A stretch of 64,000 nt of DNA, from NCBI RefSeq assembly GCF_000770675.1, contig NZ_AVBG01000002.1, forward strand, positions 124,001-188,000. The letters are read 5' to 3'. The position numbers were made by a program, and so were the translations under genes. Origin of the DNA: Pontibacillus chungwhensis BH030062 (lineage in GTDB: Bacteria; Bacillota; Bacilli; Bacillales; BH030062). Below are positions 49,835 through 59,168 of the stretch, one piece after another (position 1 is the first letter of the stretch; the number at the start of each line of letters is the position of its first letter). The notes beneath the pieces are model-generated. The model was not told the origin of the DNA and did not search any database. It saw nothing but the letters and a program-made list of their open reading frames with translations.

Positions 49835-51021
49835 CTTGTATCTAAGGATAACCAGTTCACGAGAACTAGGAGAATACATAGAACTGAAAAACTATAATAA
49901 ATAAATCCTGGCATTTCTTTCATCATAACAGCAATTACAGGAGGACCAGCAGCTACACCAACAAAGCGAATGCTACTATAGATTGAGGTAATCGTTCCTC
50001 TTTCCTCCTTAGGGACACCTTCTGTAATATAAGCATCCATACAAGGTAAAGCAGTTCCGATCCCCGCCCCCGCCACTGATAAAATAACTAAAAACAGAGC
50101 TAATCCTGTGTTGTCGTTGATGAATAAGAAACTTAGTGCAGCGATGCTATTACCCGCTACAATCAACCACTTCATCATGACTTTATTTTCCCCAATTTTA
50201 CATCCTGACGTGTAGGATGCGATGCAGAGGAATAGGAGAGGAACGGCTAAGTATAAACCTTTTGCATAACCCAGCTTCTTAAAATCATCTTCCAATACAT
50301 TAGAGAAATGAAACAAAAAACCAAATAATATAAACATGAGCACGCCGCCCGTTACAAAAACGGAAAAGATCCAGTGCATATTTTCCATAATTAAATCTTT
50401 CGTATTCTTTATAAACTTACGCAGTGTTAACTCCACTTCTTTTTCCTCTTCTTTTGGCACCTTAACAAGGAAGATCACCAATAGTATGGAGACCAAAGAC
50501 AGAATGGGTATAAACAAAAATGGAAGGTACCACACAACAACAGCTAAAAAAGCTCCCAACACAGGGCTAAGCACTTTTCCAAATGTGTTTGCCGTTTCAA
50601 TGATCCCGAGTCCTTTACTTATTTCTTTTTGGTCCTTGAACATGTCTCCAACTGTCGGGATGACGACAGGAAACGCACCAGATGCTCCAATACCTTGTAT
50701 AAACCTGCCTACTAAGATCAGCCAATACGGATTTGGTAACGACCATGCCGCAAATGTTGCAATCCCCCCTCCTATCGCTACGGTGATAAGACTCGGAATA
50801 ATAACTTTTTTCCTCCCCCATTTATCAGAAAAATATCCGAACACAGGAATGAGCGGAATTGCAATAACTGAATAAATCGTGATTACTAAGCTAGACTGAA
50901 ACGAAGTAATATTCATCTCTCGTTCCATGAGAGGCAGAACAGGAATTAACATGGAATTTCCAAGGGTCATCATAAGTGGAATCGATGCCAGAGCCAGTAA
51001 GTCCCACCGTTTGTCCTTCAT
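49822..51021 (-). CDS. MFS transporter, DHA1 drug-efflux type
   Basis: A 399-residue facilitator with 12 membrane segments. Motif A is GYFSDKWGRKKVIIP; TM4 has LVGRFIQGIGASGAFPVVIP and TM5 the antiporter-type ANTFGKVLSPVLGAFLA. TM7-8 is preceded by a long charged loop (KVPKEEEKEVELTLRKF). Typical of Bacillus multidrug exporters; substrate unknown. ATG at 51021 has AGGAG eight bases upstream; an extension to 51087 lacks support. Single, convergent with the CrtI-like gene. Confidence 0.9.
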   Translation of the reverse strand: MKDKRWDLLALASIPLMMTLGNSMLIPVLPLMEREMNITSFQSSLVITIYSVIAIPLIPVFGYFSDKWGRKKVIIPSLITVAIGGGIATFAAWSLPNPYWLILVGRFIQGIGASGAFPVVIPTVGDMFKDQKEISKGLGIIETANTFGKVLSPVLGAFLAVVVWYLPFLFIPILSLVSILLVIFLVKVPKEEEKEVELTLRKFIKNTKDLIMENMHWIFSVFVTGGVLMFILFGFLFHFSNVLEDDFKKLGYAKGLYLAVPLLFLCIASYTSGCKIGENKVMMKWLIVAGNSIAALSFLFINDNTGLALFLVILSVAGAGIGTALPCMDAYITEGVPKEERGTITSIYSSIRFVGVAAGPPVIAVMMKEMPGFIYYSFSVLCILLVLVNWLSLDTRKEG

Positions 51022-51185
51022 ACACATTACTCCTACTATTAAGAAATTGTTCTTACAGCTAATTTGTGTAATAGACATTAGGTTCAATACCCATCATTTA
51101 TTGGAAGTTCATACTTCGATATAACGCTATTCACAAGGCGAACAGACAAAGAGATGATACAATGGAGAAAAAGGAGAGGATTTGC

Positions 51186-52109
51186 TTGAAACAATTATCA
51201 CACGATGCATTTAAAAGAGCTCGTAACTGGATCTTGATGAAGGGGCGACCTCTTGAGCAGGCGCTTTTCGCATACGAATTTGAAAACGGAACAGCGGATG
51301 AGGTCTTAAACGCTTTGCACGCCTATCAAAATGTGGACGGAGGCTTTGGGCAAGGACTTGAACCAGATATCCAGCTTAAGGATTCATCTCCTATCGCCAC
51401 TTCTGTTGCCCTGCAACACTTAGTTCGATTTGCAGATGAACCTAAAGCAGACACGATGATCCGTGAAGCAATCAGATATTTAGAATATTCGTTCCTAGAA
51501 GAAAGACAGGGATGGCTAGCCGTACCGATGAAGAGTAACGACTATCCTCATGCTTTTTGGTGGACTGTTCACGAAAACGGTATGTCTTGGATTGATGAAA
51601 ATTGGGGGAACCCGAGCGCGGAATTGATTGGGTACTTATATTTATTCGAAGAGTACGTAACGGCCTTACATATTCCAAAACTCATCGACCAGGCCATGCA
51701 ACATTTCCTACAATTAGAATCGTTTAAATCAGAGCACGAGATCTACTGTTACTTAAGACTATTCGCCATGATTCCGTCGCAGCGTACAGAGAAAGTAGAA
51801 CGACAATTAACAAAAGCCGTACAATCTCTTGTTAAGTTAGATAGGGAGAATTGGGAAAAATATGTACCTTTCCCACTTAAATTCATTCCATCACCGGATT
51901 CGCCTAGCTTTGGGATTCCTGAATTTAAAATTGAAGACAATTTAGATTTCTTTGTAGAAAAGATCGAAGAACATGGGAAGCTCACTCCAACATGGGAGTG
52001 GAATGACTATCCTGAGGCATGGGAGAAAGCTAAACAAGACTGGAGCTGTATTCTTACAGAAGGCACCCTTAGTGCTCTGAAACGTTTTGAACGACTTTCA
52101 AACGAATAA
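51186..52109 (+). CDS. Terpenoid-cyclase-fold-like protein of unknown function
   Basis: A 307-residue cytoplasmic protein. The segment VLNALHAYQNVDGGFGQGLE with the QNxDGGFG pattern resembles the QW-type repeats of alpha/alpha-barrel (squalene cyclase/prenyltransferase-like) proteins; SPIATSVALQHLVRF and FMIPSQR helices follow. The catalytic DxDD of cyclases is not seen, so activity is doubtful. I start at TTG 51186, six bases after AAGGAGAGG; ATG at 51162 is the alternative. Single gene. I do not recognise a named family. Confidence 0.75.
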   Translation: MKQLSHDAFKRARNWILMKGRPLEQALFAYEFENGTADEVLNALHAYQNVDGGFGQGLEPDIQLKDSSPIATSVALQHLVRFADEPKADTMIREAIRYLEYSFLEERQGWLAVPMKSNDYPHAFWWTVHENGMSWIDENWGNPSAELIGYLYLFEEYVTALHIPKLIDQAMQHFLQLESFKSEHEIYCYLRLFAMIPSQRTEKVERQLTKAVQSLVKLDRENWEKYVPFPLKFIPSPDSPSFGIPEFKIEDNLDFFVEKIEEHGKLTPTWEWNDYPEAWEKAKQDWSCILTEGTLSALKRFERLSNE

Positions 52110-52176
52110 GGTTTCCGTTTATGATTCTCTTGAAGATAACAGCCCCAAATCAACACTAGTTTTTTGAAAAGAAGTG

Positions 52177-52220
52177 ACAAAACCCGGTTTCGCCTTCGTG
52201 GCGAGACCGGGTTTTGTTTT
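52177..52220. terminator. Bidirectional terminator
   Basis: ACAAAACCCGGT and ACCGGGTTTTGT with inner TCGCC/GGCGA pairing; followed by TTTT on the plus side. Serves both convergent genes. Confidence 0.88.
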
Positions 52221-52521
52221 ATTGTGTAATAATCATGCTTGGGGCTTCCGTAAGGTATTCCATAAGATTGTCTACATCCGCTTGAACCTTTTGCCACTGT
52301 TCGGAAGAGAGTGCTTGTTGCAATATTTCCTGATTATCAAATTCAATCTCTACGACTAAATAAACATCTTCCTTTACGTTAACGGTTTGGCTAACAGAAT
52401 GAATAACGATATCCTTTACACCCTCTACAGAATTAACTAAAGGCAGGTGGACTTCTTCGTGTTGATCTTTAAATTTCTGTTTATCCGTTGGTTGTGGGTA
52501 CATGACCAAAATTTTTGCCAT
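52219..52521 (-). CDS. EthD-family protein
   Basis: A 100-residue protein of the dimeric alpha/beta-barrel type. KILVMYPQPTDKQKFKDQHE at the start and the histidine in HEEVHLPLVNSVEGV match small EthD-family proteins, in which a conserved H lies in helix 1. Relatives assist in breakdown of ethers or polyketides, but in Bacilli the role is unknown. GGAGGG precedes ATG. Single gene, divergent from cydA. Confidence 0.85.
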   Translation of the reverse strand: MAKILVMYPQPTDKQKFKDQHEEVHLPLVNSVEGVKDIVIHSVSQTVNVKEDVYLVVEIEFDNQEILQQALSSEQWQKVQADVDNLMEYLTEAPSMIITQ

Positions 52522-52675
52522 CGTTTTATCCCTCCTGCCATCTTACATTCCCAATTAACCTAACCCACAAACGACCCGGAAACTATATTGGGACCATCCC
52601 CAAATCCATGCATAATTTCCAATAGGGCACGGCATAACTAAAACAGATATGAAACGAATGAAGAGGTGAGTAGTG

Positions 52676-54007
52676 GTGGATACAGTTATGCTTGCACGTG
52701 CTTTATTTGGCACGTCGATGGGCTTTCACATTATTTATGCCACCATCGGGGTTGGCGTTCCCCTGATGATCATTGTGGCTGAAATCATGTATGTTATAAC
52801 CAAAGATGAAGACTACAAAATTATGTCGAAACGATGGACGAAGGGCTTTGCCATCCTCTTAGCCGTTTCCATTGCATCAGGTACGATTGTCGGGGTTTTA
52901 ATTTCGCTATTATTCCCTGGTTTTATGCAAATTGTTGGCCAGGTTATTGCTCTGCCTTTCCAAATTGAAATCTTTGCCTTCTTAATTGAAGCTGTGTTTA
53001 TGTCTATTTACCTTTATGCAGCGGATCGTCTGCCAACATGGCTACGTTTAATTAGTATTACTTCCGTTGCGATTGGCGCTGCTGCGTCAGCTATTTTAAT
53101 TACAGATGCGCACGCGTGGATGAACACACCAACTGGATTTGAAATGAATGCCAATGGAGAAGTGATCAACGTTGATCCTTGGAGAGCCTTTTTCAACCCA
53201 AGCTTTGTCGTGACCGCTATCCACGTCACGGTTTCTGCTTATATGACGGTTGCCTTCTTGGTTGGATCTATTGCTGCAGCTCGTCTTTTAAAGAGCAACA
53301 TTTCAGACCAGGAACGCCATTATCATAAGAAAAGCATTACACTTGCGATTTATATCGGCGCAATCATGTCCCTTTCTACTGCAATTAATGGACATGAAAC
53401 AGCCCAAATGCTTCATGAATACAACCCTAGAAAATTAGCGGCGGCTGAGGGGTTATTTGAAACTACAACACACGCCCCCCTCTCTGTTGGAGGCTGGACG
53501 TCGCGTGAAGATCAGGAAGTAAAGTATGCGATCGAGATTCCTTACGCCTTAAGCTTCCTCGCCGGAGATCGATTCGACACCGAAGTGAAAGGACTTAATG
53601 AGTATCCTGAAGAACTGTGGCCCCCTCTATTCGTCCATACGTTATTTAACGTCATGGTCGGGATTGGTACCATGCTAATCGGCCTATCCTTCCTGGCAAT
53701 CTTCTGGAGATGGATTTTAAAAAAAGAGCTCCCTGGATGGATGCTTGCGCTATTTGTAGGCGGAGGACCACTAGCGATTATTGGCATTGAGGCTGGGTGG
53801 TGTTTCAGCTGTATTGGCAGACAGCCATACACGATTGTCAACGTCTTAAAGACTAGTGACGCAGCCACACAAGCTAACAATGTCGGAATCCTTTTCGCTT
53901 TATTCGTAATCTTATATGCGATTCTCCTTGTCGTTACTGTAGCTGTAATGGTCTCCTATTTTAAGCGTCATCCTGTTGAAACAGAACTTGTCGAGAAAGG
54001 GGTATAA
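52676..54007 (+). CDS. cydA: Cytochrome bd-type quinol oxidase subunit I
   Basis: A 443-residue subunit I. Haem ligands are visible: H in GFHIIYATIGVG (high-spin b595 side), H in INGHETAQ and the methionine of the following helix. GGWTSREDQE with the short stretch around it shows the short Q-loop form, so this is the CioA/YthA type, less sensitive to cyanide in known members. The C-terminal GWCFSCIGRQPYTI is the family signature. It oxidises quinol and reduces oxygen without pumping protons. The start GTG at 52676 (or the adjacent 52673) follows GAGGTGA. Confidence 0.93.
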   Translation: MDTVMLARALFGTSMGFHIIYATIGVGVPLMIIVAEIMYVITKDEDYKIMSKRWTKGFAILLAVSIASGTIVGVLISLLFPGFMQIVGQVIALPFQIEIFAFLIEAVFMSIYLYAADRLPTWLRLISITSVAIGAAASAILITDAHAWMNTPTGFEMNANGEVINVDPWRAFFNPSFVVTAIHVTVSAYMTVAFLVGSIAAARLLKSNISDQERHYHKKSITLAIYIGAIMSLSTAINGHETAQMLHEYNPRKLAAAEGLFETTTHAPLSVGGWTSREDQEVKYAIEIPYALSFLAGDRFDTEVKGLNEYPEELWPPLFVHTLFNVMVGIGTMLIGLSFLAIFWRWILKKELPGWMLALFVGGGPLAIIGIEAGWCFSCIGRQPYTIVNVLKTSDAATQANNVGILFALFVILYAILLVVTVAVMVSYFKRHPVETELVEKGV

Positions 54008-54010
54008 GAA

Positions 54011-55036
54011 ATGGAAGAATCCTTACTTGCAGTCGCCATTCTTTGGAGCATTCTTTTCCTTTACTCCATAACGGGATCCATGGACTTTGGAGCTGGTTTT
54101 TGGGGGATGGTTTATGGAAAGAAGAAAGATTCCACGGCTTCTAAAATCGCCAACCGCTTCCTATCCCCGACATGGGAAGTAACCAATGTATTTCTCGTCT
54201 TATTTGTTGTTACTCTGGTTGCTTTCTTCCCCTTTGCAGCCGGAATGTTAGCAACTGTTCTTTTGCTTCCAGTTGGTTTGGGACTTATTTTACTGACCAT
54301 TCGTACGACGTTTATGGTCTTCGAAGGAAAAACAGAGCGATTTAAAGACCTTTTACGTATTACATCTGGAGTCACAGGAGTGTTACTTCCTTCTTTACTT
54401 GTAAGTATCTTGCCGATTACACTCGGAGGATTTATTGCTTTTGAAGAAGGGTATCCTCAGCTCTTATACGGAAAGCTCTTATCAAGCGTAACGGTATATA
54501 TGCATATTGCCTTTGGACTCAGTACAGCCTTGTTTCTGTCAGCGTTATTTCTTGCCGATTACGCAAGTGAGGCAGGAGATGCCTCGGCCTATCAAACGTA
54601 CAGACGGCACGCCATTTGGCTTGGTCCTTTGTCATTAATCATTGCTGTTTTAACCATCTTCACCATGCCACCAGAAGCATCCTGGATCGTTGAGAATTTC
54701 CGCGATAACCTTTATGGCTTCGGCATGTCTGTTACACTATTTTTAATCGGGTACGTGTTACTGTTTGTGAGGCGACCAAATGGGCAACTTGGATATTCAC
54801 GCTTAGCTGTCGTATTCGTGGTGCTTCAATATGGGTTTGCTATTTATGCATATGGATCTGCCCACTTGCCTTATATGGTATATCCACACCTAACCATTGA
54901 GGAAGGATTCACAAATCCAACGATGTTTAATCAGCTACTGATCGCCTATATCATCGGCCTTTGCATTCTGGTTCCTGCTTTCATTCTCCACTGGAAGTTG
55001 TTCCTGAAAGATAAACGATATTTAAAGCAAGATTAG
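54011..55036 (+). CDS. cydB: Cytochrome bd-type quinol oxidase subunit II
   Basis: A 341-residue subunit II with about nine membrane segments. It starts LLAVAILWSILFLYSITGSM followed by DFGAGFW, the family opening, and has NRFLSPTWEVTNVFLVLFVV and the late YPHLTIEEGFTNPTMFNQLL. It pairs with CydA and lies three bases after it. The cydC and cydD export genes are not here. Together with ctaCDE it gives the cell a branched respiratory chain. B. subtilis YthB is the likely counterpart. Confidence 0.92.
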   Translation: MEESLLAVAILWSILFLYSITGSMDFGAGFWGMVYGKKKDSTASKIANRFLSPTWEVTNVFLVLFVVTLVAFFPFAAGMLATVLLLPVGLGLILLTIRTTFMVFEGKTERFKDLLRITSGVTGVLLPSLLVSILPITLGGFIAFEEGYPQLLYGKLLSSVTVYMHIAFGLSTALFLSALFLADYASEAGDASAYQTYRRHAIWLGPLSLIIAVLTIFTMPPEASWIVENFRDNLYGFGMSVTLFLIGYVLLFVRRPNGQLGYSRLAVVFVVLQYGFAIYAYGSAHLPYMVYPHLTIEEGFTNPTMFNQLLIAYIIGLCILVPAFILHWKLFLKDKRYLKQD

Positions 55037-55038
55037 CT

Positions 55039-55087
55039 AAAAAGCAGTACTAGTGCAGGTGGCCACACCTGAACTAGTACTGCTTTT
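55039..55087. terminator. Bidirectional terminator after cydB
   Basis: AAAAGCAGTACTAGT and ACTAGTACTGCTTTT form a perfect 15-bp stem, with a second small hairpin CAGGTG/CACCTG in the loop. Confidence 0.92.
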
Positions 55088-55094
55088 ACATTGG

Positions 55095-55733
55095 TTATTC
55101 TGTTTCTACTTTTCTTCTCCCAGCCATTAAAATATAGAAAAGCGGTCCTAACAACGGAATAAACCCTAAGGGCCAGTAGCTTCTTAATGAGTGATCATTT
55201 TGATAATACGCATGATGGGAGATACCGAGTAGAGAAAGGAGCGTCAGCATTATAAAATCAATGGTCATTGTATGTACAAAACGCGATTCCCAAAAGGCTT
55301 GTTGATAGTCTGTAAAGTTTCCATAAACTAGTCCATATAGCAGTAATAATATAGTTATAATCAAAAGGGTTAATGCAAAAGACGGATTGGTTACAATGTG
55401 ATAAAGCCTTTGTGATGTTCGATTCGTTCGATTTCGCTTCTCGTAGTGAAATATGAAATATGGAAATAGAGCAAAAGCTCCTAAAGCGAATGAACCAAGT
55501 ACAAACGGCCACGCTGGTATGGTTGCTTTGTCTTTTGAGAGTAGAAGAATCCCAAACACCATAGGCCAGACTCCTAACAGACTAAATACGGCTACTAGTA
55601 GCGGGTCAGGTGAGTCCATTGTAATGATTTGCTTGAGATAGTTCATCCCCCCGTCTTTTATAGGGGCTAAGAAAAAGGCATAAACAATAAAAAGAAGCCA
55701 GATCGCTAACATAATTGATTTTAGTTGCCTCAT
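55095..55733 (-). CDS. Six-helix membrane protein of unknown function
   Basis: A 212-residue protein with about six hydrophobic segments. The stretch DSPDPLLVAVFSLLGVWPM near residues 40-60 and SRFVHTMTIDFIMLTLLSLLG near 145-165 look conserved and resemble proteins of unknown function in cyanobacteria and plant plastids, from memory. The start ATG overlaps the stop of the upstream 64-residue gene (TAATG), so they are translationally coupled. No charged catalytic residues stand out. Function not assigned. Confidence 0.78.
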   Translation of the reverse strand: MRQLKSIMLAIWLLFIVYAFFLAPIKDGGMNYLKQIITMDSPDPLLVAVFSLLGVWPMVFGILLLSKDKATIPAWPFVLGSFALGAFALFPYFIFHYEKRNRTNRTSQRLYHIVTNPSFALTLLIITILLLLYGLVYGNFTDYQQAFWESRFVHTMTIDFIMLTLLSLLGISHHAYYQNDHSLRSYWPLGFIPLLGPLFYILMAGRRKVETE

Positions 55734-55927
55734 TAGCCTTCAGCCTCCCAGTCTTTCTTAAACCGTTCGACTTTCCCTTCAAGATCTTTCATCATTTGTA
55801 AAAGACGATCCAAATCTTCGGCTTCTGCATCCGTTGAGTCTATCGCTTCAACGACTTGAGACAATATTTGGAATCGGTTTGTTAAATATTGAAGCTGTGA
55901 TGCTTTATCTTGTACTGATTTGCCCAT
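55733..55927 (-). CDS. SE1561-like small coiled-coil protein
   Basis: A 64-residue acidic helical protein: QDKASQLQYLTNRFQILSQV, then EDLDRLLQMMKDLEGKVERF. It resembles the small SE1561 family found in Bacilli and staphylococci, whose role is unknown. GGAGGG lies five bases before ATG. It is coupled to the membrane protein downstream by TAATG overlap. Family name is from memory and only moderately sure. Confidence 0.75.
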   Translation of the reverse strand: MGKSVQDKASQLQYLTNRFQILSQVVEAIDSTDAEAEDLDRLLQMMKDLEGKVERFKKDWEAEG

Positions 55928-56151
55928 AGAATCCCTCCTCCCTATTCTTTTCTCTAATCGCGATCAGAGTAAACCTTTTACTAAAGCTTAGCCCCAACTA
56001 ATATCCCTGATCTTATTCATTTAAAGTTTATTACATATTTGAACAATGTGGAATAGTTCCACTAATTCCATAAAGCAAGCATAGTTTACGCATGAGACGA
56101 ACTTACAAAAGGAAAAGAGAAGTTCTAAAACGAACTTCTCTTTTAAAGCGC

Positions 56152-56931
56152 CTATGAATGTTGAGTTGAGGATCCCTCTTTTTCAGAACTTGATAAGAAC
56201 CATCCACCTACTGCAATTAGAACCAACACGCTATAGAATATGGACTTCCACAGTACAGAGTGGGCAAAATCATGCGAAAGAACGTGTAAGGATGGATGAG
56301 CTAGGACGGTCACGACAAGCTTTACACCAACCCAACCAACAATGATGAAGGCAGCTGTTTCTAACCCCGGCTTACGCTTCAGTAAGTCTACAAACTTGTT
56401 CGCTGCAAATCGCATAATGATAATCCCGATTATTCCACCTGCTAAGACAACAAGAAACTTACCACCATCAAGACTGCCGATAACCGGAAGAGGTGTTTCA
56501 GGTAAGGAAACCGCAAGAGCAACAGCTGCTAATATAGAATCGACCGCGAAGGCCATATCTGCTAACTCTACTTTGAAAACCGTCATCCAAAAACCACTCT
56601 TCTTTCCTTCTGGTTCCTCAGCGCCCTCATCTAACTTCTTCCGCTTCACCTTCTGTTTCCACAGATGATTGATCGAGATGAAGATTAAGTACGCTGCTCC
56701 AATCGCTTGAACTTGCCATACATCAATAAGAAACGAAATAATAAATAACGACCCAGTTCGTAAAATAAATGCTCCTGCTAACCCGTAAAATAATGCCTTC
56801 TTTCGCTGCTCTTCAGGTAAATGCTTTACCATTACTGCTAGCACAAGAGCATTATCCGCTGCCAAAATGCCCTCTAATAGTACTAATACAAGCAACACCC
56901 ATCCATACTCAAATAACAACTGAAGTTCCAT
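56152..56931 (-). CDS. TerC-family membrane protein (YkoY/MeeY-like Mn2+ exporter)
   Basis: A 259-residue membrane protein with about seven helices. The two family acid motifs are LLEGILAADNALVLAVMV near residues 18-35 and VELADMAFAVDSILAAVALA near 120-140, which hold the metal-binding Asp residues. B. subtilis relatives YkoY and YceF export manganese and help load secreted enzymes. The presence of a yybP-ykoY riboswitch upstream supports the Mn role. A charged loop (KQKVKRKKLDEGAEEPEGKK) lies between helices 3 and 4. AAAGGAG precedes ATG. Confidence 0.93.
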   Translation of the reverse strand: MELQLLFEYGWVLLVLVLLEGILAADNALVLAVMVKHLPEEQRKKALFYGLAGAFILRTGSLFIISFLIDVWQVQAIGAAYLIFISINHLWKQKVKRKKLDEGAEEPEGKKSGFWMTVFKVELADMAFAVDSILAAVALAVSLPETPLPVIGSLDGGKFLVVLAGGIIGIIIMRFAANKFVDLLKRKPGLETAAFIIVGWVGVKLVVTVLAHPSLHVLSHDFAHSVLWKSIFYSVLVLIAVGGWFLSSSEKEGSSTQHS

Positions 56932-56965
56932 GTCTTTTCTCCTTTATCTAACAGTATAAAAAATA

Positions 56966-56989
56966 GCCTTTACCACATGTGGTAAAGGC
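56966..56989 (-). terminator. Second terminator in the TerC leader
   Basis: GCCTTTACCACATGTGGTAAAGGC is a perfect palindrome followed by TATTTTTT on the minus strand, 35 bp before the start codon. Confidence 0.85.
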
Positions 56990-56994
56990 CATCA

Positions 56995-57112
56995 AAAAAG
57001 ACCTTTACACAGGATTGTGTAAAGGTCTTGCTAACAACGTGAACGTTGCCAATAAAGCCGGAGATCTCTCTCGCAATGACGACTTTATTGTACAGCTACT
57101 CCCCTTTAGGAA
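56995..57112 (-). ncRNA. yybP-ykoY manganese riboswitch with first terminator
   Basis: On the minus strand AAAGGGGAGTAGCTGTACAA, GTCGTCATTGCGAGAGAG, CTCCGGCTTTATTGGCAACG and GTTAGCAAGACC follow the yybP-ykoY consensus. The end forms the terminator stem AGACCTTTACACA/TGTGTAAAGGTCT plus TTTTTT (56993-57028). Mn2+ binding favours read-through in known cases. Confidence 0.93.
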
Positions 57113-57369
57113 GGAAACGACTATTTAATTACCTTTATCATAATCTGTCCTCGCAGATTTGTCAATAAAATAATAGTCTTCACTTGTTGTTTGTTAGCAT
57201 ACACCTTTACAATCAGCTATGATGGTTCACTCGTCGTGTAAAGAAAAGCCCAATCATAACGTTTACACCTTACTTATTTGTACTACGCATCCATTACCCC
57301 TTAAAAAAAAGAGTTCATTATAAATATCAGTTTTCCCGACTCAGAAGCAGGTATCCTAAAAACAGACAT
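57113..57369. other. AT-rich non-coding gap
   Basis: No credible open frame, repeat or hairpin was found between the riboswitch and the pgcA terminator. The part next to 57113 must hold the promoter of the terC transcript. Confidence 0.5.
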
Positions 57370-57411
57370 AAAAAAAGACGCCTGTTTTCTACACAAGAAA
57401 ACAGGCGTCTT
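57370..57411 (-). terminator. Terminator after the phosphoglucomutase gene
   Basis: AAGACGCCTGTTTTCT and AGAAAACAGGCGTCTT pair with a 5-nt loop; T run on the minus strand. Confidence 0.92.
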
Positions 57412-57416
57412 AACTA

Positions 57417-59156
57417 TTATTTTACTGAGCCTTCAATGACACCTTCCATTTTAGAAACCATTGCTTCTTTTAATTCATCCAACCGTTCCAAGCTTGTTTC
57501 GTAAGCATCTGTTTTCACCCCGAAGTAACACTTGATCTTCGGTTCTGTTCCAGATGGGCGTAAACAACACCATGCATCTTCTTCTAAAACGTATTTTACT
57601 ACATTCTCCTGAGGTAGTTGAATCGTTTCAGATTCGCTTCCGTCTAAAAATGTACGGGTTTGATCTGAATAATCTTCCACAGCGATTACACGATATGAAC
57701 CGAACTGAGTGGGTTGGTCTTGACGGAAACGGTCCATAATCTGCTGGATCTTCTCTGTGCCCTCTTTCCCTTTTAACGTAAGAGAATGCAAGCCTTCTAA
57801 GTAATAGCCGTGCTGCTCATATAGCCCTGTTAGTGCTTCATAAAGTGTCTTACCTTGCCCACGCCAGTGTGCAGCTAACTCACTTGCTGTAATCGCTGCT
57901 TGAACCGCATCTTTATCGCGAACATACTCGTCCACTAAGTACCCATAACTTTCTTCAAAACCATACAAGAACGTTCCGGTTCCGTTTTCGTTAAAGGATT
58001 CAATTTGTTCTGCAATAAATTTAAAGCCTGTTAATGTTTCGATCATACGAGCATTATAATGCTCAGCAACTTTACGGCCCATTTCGGTCGTAACAATCGT
58101 CTTAATAACCGTAGCATCTTCAGGGAGAGGCTTCGTCTCTGAAAGGAGGTAGTCAATCGTTAATGTCCCGAGTTGATTACCCGTTAGCACTACATACTCC
58201 CCTTCTTCATTCTGAACGGCTACTCCTAAACGGTCGGCATCTGGGTCTGTAGCAATCAGAAGGTCTGCCCCTTTTTCTTTTCCTAGTTCAATGGCTTTAG
58301 CAAAGGCTTGGTGTTCTTCAGGATTTGGAGAAGAGACTGTAGAGAATTCTGGGTCTGGTTTAGCTTGCTCTTCAACAACATGTACGTTCTTAAAACCAGC
58401 TTGCTCTAGTCCATCTAACACAGGTTGATACGCTGTTCCATGAAGAGGAGTGAAGACGATTGAAATATCCGATTGTTCTTTTATCATTTGTGGATTGCGA
58501 ATAATTCCAAGCAAGCGTTCCGTGTATGCTTTGTCTACATCTTCTCCAATCCAAGTAAGCAAGTCGGATTGTTCGATCTCATCCTGCTCTCGTACCTGAA
58601 CAGTCAATTCGCTCTCCACGTCATTGACGTACGATACTAATTTATTTGCTTCATTAGGAGGCATTTGTGCCCCTTGATCATTATATACTTTAAATCCATT
58701 ATATTCTGGTGGGTTGTGACTAGCCGTAATCATAATTCCCGCTGCTGTTTGAAGGTGACGAACAGCAAAAGAAAGATAAGGAGTAGGACGAAGCGACTCA
58801 TATACATACGCTTTAATACCATGGGCTCCTAAAACTCTAGCCGCTTCAATACTAAATTCTTTTGACTTATAGCGAGAATCATATGCGATCGCTACTCCCT
58901 TTTCACGAGCTCCCTCGACATGGTCAAGCATGTATAAAGCAAGTCCTTCTACAGCTTTTCGGATGGTATATGTGTTCATTCGGTTCGTACCAGGACCTAG
59001 CAGACCTCGCATTCCACCTGTTCCAAACTCAAGCGTTTTATAGAAAGCATCTTCTAGTTCTGAAGAATTTTCTTCTAGCTCCTCAAGCTTCGTTTTGAGA
59101 TCTGTTTCTAAATCCTCATATTGCTTCCACTGTTCAAATGTTGTTTTCCAAGTCAC
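57417..59156 (-). CDS. pgcA: Alpha-phosphoglucomutase / phospho-sugar mutase
   Basis: A 579-residue phosphohexomutase. The phosphoserine loop GIMITASHNPPEYNGFKVY, the metal loop IATDPDADRLGVAV, the sugar loop LYGFEESYGYL and the phosphate loop CLRPSGTEPKIKCYF are all complete. In B. subtilis PgcA interconverts glucose 6- and 1-phosphate for UDP-glucose, needed for teichoic acid and glycolipids. GTG at 59156 has GGGGG seven bases upstream. It lies 12 bp after the RpiR regulator gene and is co-transcribed with it. Confidence 0.95.
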   Translation of the reverse strand: MTWKTTFEQWKQYEDLETDLKTKLEELEENSSELEDAFYKTLEFGTGGMRGLLGPGTNRMNTYTIRKAVEGLALYMLDHVEGAREKGVAIAYDSRYKSKEFSIEAARVLGAHGIKAYVYESLRPTPYLSFAVRHLQTAAGIMITASHNPPEYNGFKVYNDQGAQMPPNEANKLVSYVNDVESELTVQVREQDEIEQSDLLTWIGEDVDKAYTERLLGIIRNPQMIKEQSDISIVFTPLHGTAYQPVLDGLEQAGFKNVHVVEEQAKPDPEFSTVSSPNPEEHQAFAKAIELGKEKGADLLIATDPDADRLGVAVQNEEGEYVVLTGNQLGTLTIDYLLSETKPLPEDATVIKTIVTTEMGRKVAEHYNARMIETLTGFKFIAEQIESFNENGTGTFLYGFEESYGYLVDEYVRDKDAVQAAITASELAAHWRGQGKTLYEALTGLYEQHGYYLEGLHSLTLKGKEGTEKIQQIMDRFRQDQPTQFGSYRVIAVEDYSDQTRTFLDGSESETIQLPQENVVKYVLEEDAWCCLRPSGTEPKIKCYFGVKTDAYETSLERLDELKEAMVSKMEGVIEGSVK

Positions 59157-59168
59157 ATGGATTCCCCC

